This document shows positions 49,064 to 57,141 of a stretch of 57,141 nt of DNA, piece by piece; positions within the stretch are counted from its first letter, which is position 1; the number at the start of each line of letters is the position of its first letter. Below the pieces are notes generated by a model. It was not told the origin of the DNA and ran no database searches. It saw only the letters and a program-made list of their open reading frames with translations. The stretch is from the NCBI RefSeq assembly GCF_000632455.1, contig NZ_JFYL01000014.1, forward strand, positions 1-57,141, in the 5' to 3' direction. Source of the stretch: Acinetobacter sp. Ver3. Its GTDB lineage: Bacteria > Pseudomonadota > Gammaproteobacteria > Pseudomonadales > Moraxellaceae. The position numbers and the translations under genes were made by a program.

Positions 49064-51085
49064 ATGCTGACAGTTGAAAATATGTTTATGATGAACAATA
49101 AATACATCGGCGCCCTACTGCTCGCAACACCACTATTTATGACAGGTTGCCAAGTCGTCAGTGTAAAAAATCAAGCGCTTAATGTCTCGATCGCGAATGA
49201 ACGAGATAGCATATTAACGCGTAAAAAAATGAGCGAAGCGAGTCTGAATGTCCTCTCCATGACAGGCAGTGAGGCTGAAATTTGTTCTAATGATCCCGAT
49301 AAATGTGTATCTGATCTAAAAAAAATTAAACAAATTCAAGATGAACAACTTTATTCAACTGCAAGTGAAGCATATTTGACACGGGCATTAGCCCTCAGTA
49401 ATTCTTCAGCCTGTAATACCAGTTTAATTAATAAATATCAGTCAGAAGAAAAGCAAAAAATTCATCAAGAAAACTATAGTCAATGTCTTGATCAACAGTT
49501 AGCAATGCTTGATAAAAGTATTCGTTATAGTTATGCCTATCTATTCAAGACAAAACGCCAACCAAGCGACCGTATTTTCGATAATAGACAAGTTCAAATA
49601 CGAGATTTCTACAATCAAGCCTTGGCGAAAATGGTGATGACCTATGGTATGCGCTATACGGGTGAAAAAGTTCCCAAACAAATAAAAATTGGTGAAAGCA
49701 TTTATACCATCAACTATGACCATTTCCCTCAGATTGCTAATCAAAAATTAGATAGCCTGCTTTCAAGCTACAACCTCAATTTTAGTGGCTTGCGTTCGAT
49801 TAACCGTCGGGATGGTTTCGGTGCGGAATTTGTCGCAACGCTTCCAGCGCCAGAGCGAAATAGCGATTCAGGTAAATATATTGTAGATCCATTAAATCAC
49901 GCTTATAAAAATGGTCGTAACCCTAACATTCATCCACCACGTTATCTTTCAGTCACGATGACCGCTGAGCCTGCGCGTCAAAGTAATGTAGAGGATATTC
50001 TGAATGACCCGCATTTCACCCTGAATATTTATGATCCTTATGGATTAGATCAATTAAAAGTAGGTGGAAAAGTTTATCCTTTAGCTGCGAATTACTCTGC
50101 GCCTTATGGTTTGTGGCTTGCCGAAAATAACTTAGGTGCTGCTGCATATTTGAGTTTGATTGATCGTGACAATACAATCACAATGCCCCATCTCTTTATG
50201 CTCGAACCGTATAATCCAAACAAAAAAATTATTGTTTTGGTGCATGGACTTGCAAGCAGTCCAGAAGCTTGGATTGCATTAACCAATGACATTATGGGAG
50301 ATAATGTTCTAAGAGAGCATTATCAAGTTTGGCAAGTATTTTACTCAACCAATATGCCAATTTTAGAAAGTCGCTTTCAAGTGAATGCGATCATTAAACA
50401 AGCATTTAATTCACTTGATCAATCTACGGCATCAGCTAAAGATGCAGTTCTGATTGGACATAGTATGGGTGGTATTATTTCAAGATTATTGGTGAGCCAA
50501 GCTGATTTAACACAACCTGCATTGTCTCAATTAAAAAATTCTCAAATTAGCCGCTTTAAGAATGAACCTTTATTTAAAGCTCGTTTACAAATCAAACCTG
50601 TGCCACAGTTTAATCGTGCTATTTTCTTAGCAGCACCTCATCGAGGTACAGATTATGCTGATCGTTGGTTTACACGAGCTGCCCGTAAAGTGATCAAGTT
50701 GCCAGGTGCATTTTTGGGTGCATTTGCTGAATCGCTCTCAGATAAAGATATTAATATTAAACATTTTGTCAAAGACTTAGGTCATGGATTGATTCAAAAT
50801 GGTCCGAGTGATCTGAGTCACAACTCTCCTTTCACCAAATTAACCTCACCTGTGATGCCAGTCAAAGGGTTTAAATTTCACTCCATCATGGGGAATGTGA
50901 CTGAGAGTAAAGATCCTACTGTTATGTCAGATGGGATCGTGCCTTATCAAAGTGCGCATCTTAAAGGGGCACAATCTGAGATTATTATCAAAGGTGGTCA
51001 TTCAATTCAGGAAACGCCTGAAGCTGTGTTGGAATTAAGACGAATCCTAAGACTTCATTTGACAGAGCTTGGAATTGCCAAATAA
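49064..51085 (+). CDS. Large lipoprotein alpha/beta hydrolase (lipase-like)
   Basis: A 673-residue protein. The N-terminus has a lipoprotein signal ending LFMTGC (Cys near 29). About 330 residues of unrecognised, polar, mainly helical sequence follow, then a lipase-type alpha/beta hydrolase with oxyanion VLVHGLASSPEAW (near 390), the elbow GHSMGG (Ser near 467), LAAPHRGTDY, and His in KGGHSIQETPE near the end. It is probably an outer-membrane-anchored esterase, lipase or phospholipase. In-frame ATGs at 49082, 49088 and 49091 would leave a shorter, more typical signal peptide; no ribosome site settles it. Confidence 0.8.
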   Translation: MLTVENMFMMNNKYIGALLLATPLFMTGCQVVSVKNQALNVSIANERDSILTRKKMSEASLNVLSMTGSEAEICSNDPDKCVSDLKKIKQIQDEQLYSTASEAYLTRALALSNSSACNTSLINKYQSEEKQKIHQENYSQCLDQQLAMLDKSIRYSYAYLFKTKRQPSDRIFDNRQVQIRDFYNQALAKMVMTYGMRYTGEKVPKQIKIGESIYTINYDHFPQIANQKLDSLLSSYNLNFSGLRSINRRDGFGAEFVATLPAPERNSDSGKYIVDPLNHAYKNGRNPNIHPPRYLSVTMTAEPARQSNVEDILNDPHFTLNIYDPYGLDQLKVGGKVYPLAANYSAPYGLWLAENNLGAAAYLSLIDRDNTITMPHLFMLEPYNPNKKIIVLVHGLASSPEAWIALTNDIMGDNVLREHYQVWQVFYSTNMPILESRFQVNAIIKQAFNSLDQSTASAKDAVLIGHSMGGIISRLLVSQADLTQPALSQLKNSQISRFKNEPLFKARLQIKPVPQFNRAIFLAAPHRGTDYADRWFTRAARKVIKLPGAFLGAFAESLSDKDINIKHFVKDLGHGLIQNGPSDLSHNSPFTKLTSPVMPVKGFKFHSIMGNVTESKDPTVMSDGIVPYQSAHLKGAQSEIIIKGGHSIQETPEAVLELRRILRLHLTELGIAK

Positions 51086-51107
51086 CGATTTCCTTTAGCT
51101 TTTATCA

Positions 51108-51140
51108 GCCGATGTATCAAAGATGCATCGGCTTTTTGTT
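51108..51140 (+). terminator. Terminator after the lipase gene
   Basis: AGCCGATGTATC-AAA-GATGCATCGGCT, a 12-pair stem with one G-U pair, then TTTTTG. Confidence 0.9.
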
Positions 51141-51218
51141 TTTATAGTCCCAAATGACGACTTTTGAATCCCACTCATATTTTTAATTCCCTTCTCCATA
51201 AAATATTTGAGAAAAAAT

Positions 51219-51245
51219 GGATAACGATTAGAACAAACTGGATAG
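51219..51245 (+). promoter_or_regulatory. Candidate AraC/XylS operator upstream of antA
   Basis: TGGATA occurs at 51219-51224 and again at 51240-51245, 21 bases apart (two helical turns), ending 70 bases before the antA ATG. XylS-family sites are direct repeats ending GGNTA with this spacing, so this is the likely binding site of the convergent AntR-like regulator. Confidence 0.55.
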
Positions 51246-51315
51246 CCTGACTCCGTTAATCACTGTTCAATAGATTCAAAGATAAATGAAATCAAGTGAT
51301 ATAAGGAGTTAGACC

Positions 51316-52752
51316 ATGGGATCTCGTAGCAGCATCGAATGGCATGATTTTATTGAAGGATGTATCGATTTTCGACCAGAGGATGGCGTCTATCGTATCG
51401 CACGTGACATGTTTACTGAACCAGAACTTTTTGATCTAGAAATGGAAATGATCTTTGAAAAGGTATGGATCTACGCGTGTCATGAAAGTGAAATTCCAAA
51501 ACCAAATGACTTTGTCACTGTTCAAATTGGTCGCCAACCGCTCATCATTAACCGTGATGGTCAAGGTAATTTAAATGCAATGGTCAATGCCTGCGAGCAC
51601 CGTGGTGCTACATTGACCCGAGTTGCTAAAGGTAATCAATCCACATTTACCTGCCCGTTCCATGCTTGGTGTTACAAATCGGATGGTCGCCTCGTAAAAG
51701 TTAAAGCTCCTGGTGAGTATTGTGATGACTTTGATAAATCATCACGAGGTCTAAAAAAAGCACGTATTGCAAGTTATAAAGGATTTGTCTTCGTTAGTTT
51801 AGATACAACAGCTACAGACACCTTAGAAGATTATTTAGGTGATACACGTGTTTTCCTTGATCTTATGGTTGAACAATCACCTACAGGTGAATTAGAAGTT
51901 TTACCGGGTAAATCAGCATATACCTTTGCTGGAAACTGGAAGCTGCAAAATGAAAATGGTGTAGATGGCTACCACGTAAGTACTGTTCACTATAACTATG
52001 TCTCTACAGTTCAATATCGTCAGCAACTGAATGCACAAAAAGGGACGGGACCAAAAGACACACTTGATTACAGTAAATTAGGTGCAGGTGATGACACAAC
52101 TGATGATGGTTGGTTCTCATTTAAAAATGGTCATAACGTTTTGTTTAGTGACATGCCTAACCCAACTGTACGTCCTGGTTACGCAACTGTGATGCCATAT
52201 CTGGTTGAGAAATATGGTCAAAAACGTGCTGAATGGGCAATGCACCGTCTCAGAAACTTAAACCTATATCCAAGCCTTTTCTTTATGGATCAAATCAGTT
52301 CGCAACTTCGTATTATTCGTCCAGTTGCGTGGAATAAAACTGAAGTCATTAGCCAGTGTATTGGTGTTAAAGGTGAGTCGGCTGAAGCACGTCGTAACCG
52401 TATTCGTCAATTCGAAGATTTCTTCAACGTATCGGGCTTAGGCACGCCTGACGATTTAGTTGAATTCCGTGAACAACAGCGTGGTTTCCAAGCTCGTTTA
52501 GAACGCTGGAGTGATATTTCGCGCGGTTATCATAAATGGAATTATGGCGACAGCCCGAATGCTCAAACACTTGGTATTAAACCAGTCATTACGGGAACTG
52601 AAATCACTCAAGAAGGTTTATATGTCAATCAACACCAAGTTTGGCGCGATCTCATGTTAAAAGGCTTAAAAAATAAAGCACTTAAACTCACTGAAGATAC
52701 TTCTGAACCACACGAATGCCCTGCATCACAAGCGACAACTGAGGAGGCTTAA
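51316..52752 (+). CDS. antA: Anthranilate 1,2-dioxygenase large subunit
   Basis: The Rieske oxygenase alpha subunit, 478 residues. The 2Fe-2S ligands are C-E-H near residue 93 and CPFHAWC near 113. The mononuclear iron ligands are the His residues in GYHVSTVH (about 220-226) and an Asp near 330-375. The N-terminus (EWHDFIEGCIDFRPEDGVYRIA, read in two parts: EWHDFIEGCI and DFRPEDGVYRIA) is like A. baylyi AntA and unlike BenA. With AntB and AntC it turns anthranilate into catechol, releasing ammonia and carbon dioxide. AAGGAG precedes the ATG. Confidence 0.92.
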   Translation: MGSRSSIEWHDFIEGCIDFRPEDGVYRIARDMFTEPELFDLEMEMIFEKVWIYACHESEIPKPNDFVTVQIGRQPLIINRDGQGNLNAMVNACEHRGATLTRVAKGNQSTFTCPFHAWCYKSDGRLVKVKAPGEYCDDFDKSSRGLKKARIASYKGFVFVSLDTTATDTLEDYLGDTRVFLDLMVEQSPTGELEVLPGKSAYTFAGNWKLQNENGVDGYHVSTVHYNYVSTVQYRQQLNAQKGTGPKDTLDYSKLGAGDDTTDDGWFSFKNGHNVLFSDMPNPTVRPGYATVMPYLVEKYGQKRAEWAMHRLRNLNLYPSLFFMDQISSQLRIIRPVAWNKTEVISQCIGVKGESAEARRNRIRQFEDFFNVSGLGTPDDLVEFREQQRGFQARLERWSDISRGYHKWNYGDSPNAQTLGIKPVITGTEITQEGLYVNQHQVWRDLMLKGLKNKALKLTEDTSEPHECPASQATTEEA

Positions 52753-52754
52753 TC

Positions 52755-53246
52755 ATGACACAAGCTCTTGTACATCAAGTTTCTCAATTTTTATATGAAA
52801 AATCTGCGCTTTGTGACAACTATGAATGGGACGCATATTTAGAACTCTATGATGAAGACAGCGAATACCACATTCCACAATGGATTAGTGACCATGAATA
52901 CGTCACTGATCCAAACCAAGGACTTTCGTATATCTATTATGAAAACCGTGCTGGCCTTGAAGATCGCGTATTCCGTATTGGAACTGGTAAAGCTGCATCA
53001 GCTACGCCCCTTCCGCGTCTCATGCATGCGATTCACAACATCCGTGTAAAAACACTTGAAGATGGATTATTAGAAGTTAAAGCGGGTTGGTCGACATTCT
53101 ATAACCGCCAAGGTTTAGAAGGCTATTTTTACGGGCATGTCACTTATATACTTCGTCAACATGAAGACACTTTCCGCATTCGTAAACAGCACACCATTTT
53201 GTTGAATGACAAAATTGATTCTGTGCTCGACTTCTATCACGTTTAA
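52755..53246 (+). CDS. antB: Anthranilate 1,2-dioxygenase small subunit
   Basis: The 163-residue beta subunit of the hydroxylase, with the SnoaL-like fold of ring-hydroxylating dioxygenase small subunits: YEWDAYLELYDEDSEYHIP near the start and RTRLMHAI-type residues near the middle. It has no cofactor and holds the alpha subunits together. GGAGG lies 7 bases before the ATG, inside the end of antA, so the genes are tightly coupled. Confidence 0.93.
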   Translation: MTQALVHQVSQFLYEKSALCDNYEWDAYLELYDEDSEYHIPQWISDHEYVTDPNQGLSYIYYENRAGLEDRVFRIGTGKAASATPLPRLMHAIHNIRVKTLEDGLLEVKAGWSTFYNRQGLEGYFYGHVTYILRQHEDTFRIRKQHTILLNDKIDSVLDFYHV

Positions 53247-53257
53247 GGAGTAAAAGA

Positions 53258-54292
53258 ATGAGTCATTCTGTTGCACTCAACTTTGCAGATGGTAAAACGT
53301 TCTTTATCTCTGTGAATAATGATGAGCTTTTACTTGATGCTGCGTTCCGTCAAGGTATCACATTACCTTTAGACTGCCGTGAAGGCGTTTGCGCAACCTG
53401 TCAAGGGCAATGTGAAAGTGGCAATTACACTCAAGATTATGTCGATGAAGAAGCATTAACCGAACGTGATCTGGCAGAGCGTAAAATTTTAGCTTGTCAA
53501 ACACGAGTGCAATCGAATGCTGCATTCTATTTCGATCATGACTCAAGTTTCTGTAATGCTGGTGAAACACTTCAACTCGAAACCAAAGTGACTCACGTAG
53601 AATTGGTCTCTGAAACTACGGCAATCATTCATGTAGATGCCAGTCAACATACGCAGAAAATTGATTATTTACCGGGTCAATATGCTCGATTAAAAATTCC
53701 TGGTGCAAATGATTGGCGTTCTTATTCCTTTGCGAATTTACCCAATGAAGGTAATCAATTACAGTTTTTAATTCGCTTACTCCCGCAAGGTCTCATGAGT
53801 GACTATCTGCGAGATCGAGCAAAAGTTGGGGATACAATTTTACTCGAAGCACCTTTAGGAAGTTTTTATCTTCGCGAAGTGGAAAAAGAAAAGCCATTAG
53901 TCTTTGTCGCAGGAGGTACTGGATTGTCAGCATTTTTAGGAATGCTAGATCAAATTGTGAAACAACCTCAAATTCCACCAGTACATCTATATTATGGTGT
54001 AAACAAAGAGCAAGATTTGTGTGAACAAGAAAGGTTAAAAGCATACTCAGCTAAGATTCCACACTTTGAGTATCATCCCGTAATCGGACAACCTTCTAAT
54101 GATTGGACTGGAAAAAAAGGATTTATCCACGAACATTTAGATCAATCGCAATTAAGCGAATCAGCATTCGATATGTATTTGTGTGGTCCGCCACCAATGA
54201 TCGAAGCTGTCAAAAATTGGTTAGCTGATCACCAGATAGACAACGGACGTGTTTACAGTGAGAAGTTTATTCAAAGTCATAGCTCTAGATAA
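53258..54292 (+). CDS. antC: Anthranilate 1,2-dioxygenase reductase
   Basis: The 344-residue electron transfer component. The N-terminal plant-type 2Fe-2S ferredoxin domain has CREGVCATCQGQC and a later Cys near residue 80. The FAD domain follows, with WRSYSFAN, and the NADH domain has VAGGTGLSAFL and CGPPPMIEAV. It passes electrons from NADH to AntAB. AAGGAG precedes the start, 11 bases after antB. Confidence 0.94.
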   Translation: MSHSVALNFADGKTFFISVNNDELLLDAAFRQGITLPLDCREGVCATCQGQCESGNYTQDYVDEEALTERDLAERKILACQTRVQSNAAFYFDHDSSFCNAGETLQLETKVTHVELVSETTAIIHVDASQHTQKIDYLPGQYARLKIPGANDWRSYSFANLPNEGNQLQFLIRLLPQGLMSDYLRDRAKVGDTILLEAPLGSFYLREVEKEKPLVFVAGGTGLSAFLGMLDQIVKQPQIPPVHLYYGVNKEQDLCEQERLKAYSAKIPHFEYHPVIGQPSNDWTGKKGFIHEHLDQSQLSESAFDMYLCGPPPMIEAVKNWLADHQIDNGRVYSEKFIQSHSSR

Positions 54293-54326
54293 TTAAATGA
54301 GCTGATGACTATCACTAAGGACTATC

Positions 54327-54360
54327 GTTAATATTCTTTGCAAACGATAGTCCTTTTTTG
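54327..54360 (+). terminator. Terminator between antC and the transporter gene
   Basis: AAGGACTATCGTT pairs with AACGATAGTCCTT across a 13-base loop, followed by TTTTG. It should reduce expression of the downstream transporter relative to antABC. Confidence 0.88.
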
Positions 54361-54390
54361 TTCTAACGTTTGAATATATGGAAATTTTAA

Positions 54391-55734
54391 ATGCAAAAAA
54401 TAATTGTAAATGACGTTATTGATCGGGAAAAAATGTCCCCTTTACAATGGACAGTTTTCTTTCTGGGGTTTTTGGTTTTTTTCTGTGATGGATTAGACAC
54501 TGGCATCTTAGGCTTTATTGCACCATCATTGTTAGATGATTGGGGTATTTCAAAACCAGATCTAGCACCTGTGCTCAGTGCGGCCTTAGTAGGCATGTCG
54601 ATCGGCGCCATTATCTCAGGACCATTATCAGATAAATTTGGACGCAAGGGTGTCATCGTAATGACGACTTTGTTGTTTTCAATTTTCACCATCATGTGTG
54701 GATTTGCTTCTAACACGCAAGAACTTATGATCTATCGTTTTATTACAGGGGTCGGACTTGGTGCGGCTATGCCGAATATCAGCACAATGGTATCCGAATA
54801 CATGCCTCTAAAACGTAAAGCATTCCTGACCGGATTAGCAGGTTGCGGATTTATGTTAGGGATCTCAAGTGGCGGTGTCTTATCTGCGTTCTTATTAGAG
54901 AATCAAGGGTGGGCAAATGTCATTATTATTGGCGGTGTAATCCCACTCATTGTATTGGTATTTTTGATTACCAAGTTACCTGAATCACCCCAATACCTCA
55001 TCAAACAAAATCGTCAAGAAAAAGCAAAACCAATTCTTGAGAAGATTCACGGTCAAACATTTGATCAAAGTACTGTATTTGTTCTACCTGAAGCAGAAGT
55101 ATTAGATCCTAAACAAAGCCCTGTTAAAATTTTATTTAGCAAATACTTTTGGGGTTCAGCAATGCTTTGGCTTTGTTGCTTTACCAGCCTAATGGTGTTT
55201 TATCTGTTAACCAGCTGGATGCCGACTATTCTTAAAACCGCTGGATTCACAACAGAACAGTTTAGTTTAATTGCAGCGATTTTCCCATTCGGCGGTGTAA
55301 TAGGTGCATGCTTTATGGGTTGGTATATGGACAAAGTCAATCCAAATACTGTGATTAAATATTCTTATCTCGCAGCATTTGTATTGTTCTTCGTTGCAGC
55401 ATTTGTGAGTCAAAGTATTGTTTTACTCGGTATTGCAATTTTCTTAATTGGCGCATTATTAGTTGGTGCTCAATCATCATTACTTCCGTTAACAGCACTG
55501 TTCTATCCTTCAGTTTGCCGCGGTGTAGGTGTTTCATGGATGCATGGTATTGGACGTATCGGTGCGATCTTAGGTGCGTTCTACGGATCACTGATTTTTA
55601 CATTTGAATTATCTCTAGCAGGTATTTTCTATATCCTAGCAATTCCAACCTTCATTTCATTTATTGCGCTTGCATTAAAAGGATTAAAAAAACCTGAATC
55701 AGCTAATACATCAACTGCTGAAATGACGCAGTAA
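54391..55734 (+). CDS. Aromatic acid MFS transporter (AAHS family), probable anthranilate uptake
   Basis: A 447-residue major facilitator with 12 membrane segments. The first segment has the aromatic acid/H+ symporter signature with two Asp residues (CDGLDTGILGFIAPSL), and loop 2-3 has SDKFGRKG. Members take up benzoate, 4-hydroxybenzoate or similar acids. Its place directly after antABC suggests anthranilate as substrate. A terminator in the gap and the convergent regulator gene bound it. Confidence 0.88.
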   Translation: MQKIIVNDVIDREKMSPLQWTVFFLGFLVFFCDGLDTGILGFIAPSLLDDWGISKPDLAPVLSAALVGMSIGAIISGPLSDKFGRKGVIVMTTLLFSIFTIMCGFASNTQELMIYRFITGVGLGAAMPNISTMVSEYMPLKRKAFLTGLAGCGFMLGISSGGVLSAFLLENQGWANVIIIGGVIPLIVLVFLITKLPESPQYLIKQNRQEKAKPILEKIHGQTFDQSTVFVLPEAEVLDPKQSPVKILFSKYFWGSAMLWLCCFTSLMVFYLLTSWMPTILKTAGFTTEQFSLIAAIFPFGGVIGACFMGWYMDKVNPNTVIKYSYLAAFVLFFVAAFVSQSIVLLGIAIFLIGALLVGAQSSLLPLTALFYPSVCRGVGVSWMHGIGRIGAILGAFYGSLIFTFELSLAGIFYILAIPTFISFIALALKGLKKPESANTSTAEMTQ

Positions 55735-55750
55735 TTTAAAATCAGTCATT

Positions 55751-55780
55751 AAAAAGCCCCCAATAAAGGGGCTTTTTTTA
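55751..55780. terminator. Bidirectional terminator, transporter / antR-like
   Basis: AAAAGCCCC-CAATAAA-GGGGCTTTTTTT between the convergent stops. Confidence 0.92.
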
Positions 55781-56758
55781 AACCATAATTTTAAGAGTTT
55801 CACTCGGGAGAACCCCATATTTGGCTTTGTATTCTTGAGAAAATCGTCCTAAATGTCTGAATCCCCAGTCATAAGCCGATCTTGAAATGGAAATATTTGA
55901 ATTGTTCTGCAGCAAAGCATGATGAATCTGTTCAAGTCTATAGTTTTTTAAATAATCCATAGGACTCATATGCAGCGCTTGTTGAAACTCACGGTATAAA
56001 GTCGATTTTGAAGTCCCCGATATCATGACTAAATCTGATGCATCCAACTCTTGATCAGCAAAACGATGAATAAACTCTCTGACCACCATGACTGGCTTCG
56101 GAAGCTGATACTCTTGGAGCGATCTTAATTCATTGGAATAATTATTGTGCTGGGTTAAAAGCAAAGCCTTAATCAAAAAACTTTCATAATCTTGAGAAAG
56201 CAGATTTAAACCATCAAAACGAGAATAATCTTGCCTGAGCGATAAACATTGTTGAATATTATTCCACCACAATCTTAGGAAGTTATCTTCACTAAATGGC
56301 ATATCTGGCTCAAAAATCACCCGCTCTTTAACAGGTTTAGAAAGCAAATTGGAAAGTACAGATTTGACACTTTCTTCAGGAATCACCACTTGAAATTTTT
56401 TACAATTACGGTGAATGATGAGTTCTTGCTGATCCTGACTAGAAACAATGATTCCATTATTACTATGTGATAAATGTGTTTCTCCATTCATACGCAATGT
56501 TTGCTGTCCATGAATAGGTAAACTGATACTATATGCACCTAGCTGCTGAATTTGAATAGACACATCTGTGCCATAACTGATACAGCCAATTGCCATTTTT
56601 TTACTCGGCAAGCGTATACCTGAATAATGAAAATCAAGCTGATCTTTACGAGCAGTTTCTAATTGATGTGAACCACAAATAAGGCTCATTAATCGTTGAG
56701 CAACATTCAATTCACGCGATGCGTGACTAAGATCCTTATGTTGGCTGAGTGTGATCAT
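55778..56758 (-). CDS. AraC/XylS-family regulator, probable antABC activator (AntR-like)
   Basis: A 326-residue regulator with an N-terminal ligand/dimerisation domain (AraC_binding_2 type) and a C-terminal double helix-turn-helix (about 225-325; SGTSKSTLYREFQQAL and SRSAYDWGFRHLGRFSQEYKAKYG, read in parts). The ATG at 56758 has AGGTG 6 bases upstream; the longer GTG frame does not. In pseudomonads AntR, of this family, activates antABC with anthranilate. It is convergent with the ant cluster and ends it, which together with the TGGATA repeats before antA makes this the likely role. Confidence 0.85.
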   Translation of the reverse strand: MITLSQHKDLSHASRELNVAQRLMSLICGSHQLETARKDQLDFHYSGIRLPSKKMAIGCISYGTDVSIQIQQLGAYSISLPIHGQQTLRMNGETHLSHSNNGIIVSSQDQQELIIHRNCKKFQVVIPEESVKSVLSNLLSKPVKERVIFEPDMPFSEDNFLRLWWNNIQQCLSLRQDYSRFDGLNLLSQDYESFLIKALLLTQHNNYSNELRSLQEYQLPKPVMVVREFIHRFADQELDASDLVMISGTSKSTLYREFQQALHMSPMDYLKNYRLEQIHHALLQNNSNISISRSAYDWGFRHLGRFSQEYKAKYGVLPSETLKIMV

Positions 56759-57141
56759 CCTGTTCACCTAGCTATTTTGAATCATGATAAATACTATAAA
56801 ACATTTTTAATAATAATGTCGAAATAAAGTCTCTTTACTTCGACTAAATATTTACATATATTTTTGAACACAGATTAGTAAATTAAAAAATACTAATTTG
56901 GTATCTTATATTACTTAATAGGTATTTTTATTTTTTATAATATTTTCATTAATTTATATTAAAATCATAATGGTAAAAAATTCGGTTTTATTTGACATTC
57001 AGCGATTATAGAGATAGATTTTTAAATAACGTCCTAAGGATAGGACCGATATAAATAAATGTAATTTTTTCAATTACCAATATAGCTATTAAATTTTAAA
57101 ATTATTATTTCTGGTCTGAATAAGCTGTCATTAAAAAGTAA
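56759..57141. other. AT-rich region upstream of the antR-like gene
   Basis: A 383-base gap running to the window end. It holds the antR promoter, an inverted repeat ATTAGTA/TACTAAT (56874-56897) and a 16-base hairpin GTCCTA-AGGA-TAGGAC (57031-57046). I see no ORF to support. Confidence 0.5.

Noticed and set aside
51316..52752. Benzoate dioxygenase BenA
   Set aside because: The N-terminus and the Rieske neighbourhood resemble anthranilate dioxygenase AntA, not BenA.

Overview
The window is an AT-rich gammaproteobacterial chromosome segment that reads as Acinetobacter. The evidence is the combination of a CpaA-type secreted metallopeptidase with its CpaB-type membrane chaperone, an AceI-type PACE chlorhexidine efflux protein with a divergent LysR regulator, and antABC genes that resemble Acinetobacter anthranilate dioxygenase more than benzoate dioxygenase. 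The species cannot be fixed from sequence alone. I saw no rRNA, tRNA, CRISPR array, insertion sequence, prophage or integron, so this looks like chromosomal backbone with a few accessory-flavoured loci.

Layout. 0.2-3.1 kb: ribosomal oxygenase RoxA and a membrane-anchored FMN-binding glutamate-synthase-like protein, with a perfect 32-bp palindrome between them. 3.2-6.9 kb (minus): a tight four-gene run of low-molecular-weight tyrosine phosphatase, murB, YdcF-like membrane protein and alpha/beta hydrolase. 7.0-10.8 kb: iron alcohol dehydrogenase and hot-dog thioesterase, convergent with dnaX. 10.9-13.8 kb (minus): cpaA, cpaB and a Cys-rich NlpE-like lipoprotein. 13.9-19.4 kb: serine hydrolase, MaoC hydratase and high-molecular-weight FabG on the minus strand, divergent from a thiolase with an unusual disordered N-terminus; together these can carry out thiolase, ketoreductase and hydratase steps on acyl-CoA. 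19.4-20.8 kb: aceI/aceR. 20.9-30.9 kb: transaldolase, LysE and BenE transporters, methionine aminopeptidase, BrnQ, two small membrane proteins, a TerC/CBS protein, a MarR regulator and a YedK/HMCES protein.

31-41 kb: an aldehyde dehydrogenase whose coding frame is full length but has no start codon, malate synthase G behind a promoter with 21-bp-phased direct repeats, ZapE, an AraC regulator divergent from a Baeyer-Villiger-type monooxygenase, glutathione peroxidase overlapping msrB, and AlaA. 41.4-51.1 kb: periplasmic asparaginase, dnaE, trmJ overlapping cysE, a TPR-like lipoprotein and a large lipoprotein lipase. 51.3-56.8 kb: an anthranilate catabolic locus, antABC plus an aromatic-acid MFS transporter, convergent with an AraC/XylS regulator that probably controls it.

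Most transcription units end in clear intrinsic terminators, which are listed. Several starts were moved downstream of the longest open frame because a good Shine-Dalgarno sequence lies at the right distance. I found no wholly new system. The best leads are the start-less aldehyde dehydrogenase, the thiolase extension with two plausible starts, the CX2CX3CX2C lipoprotein beside cpaAB, and the phased repeats upstream of glcB and antA.
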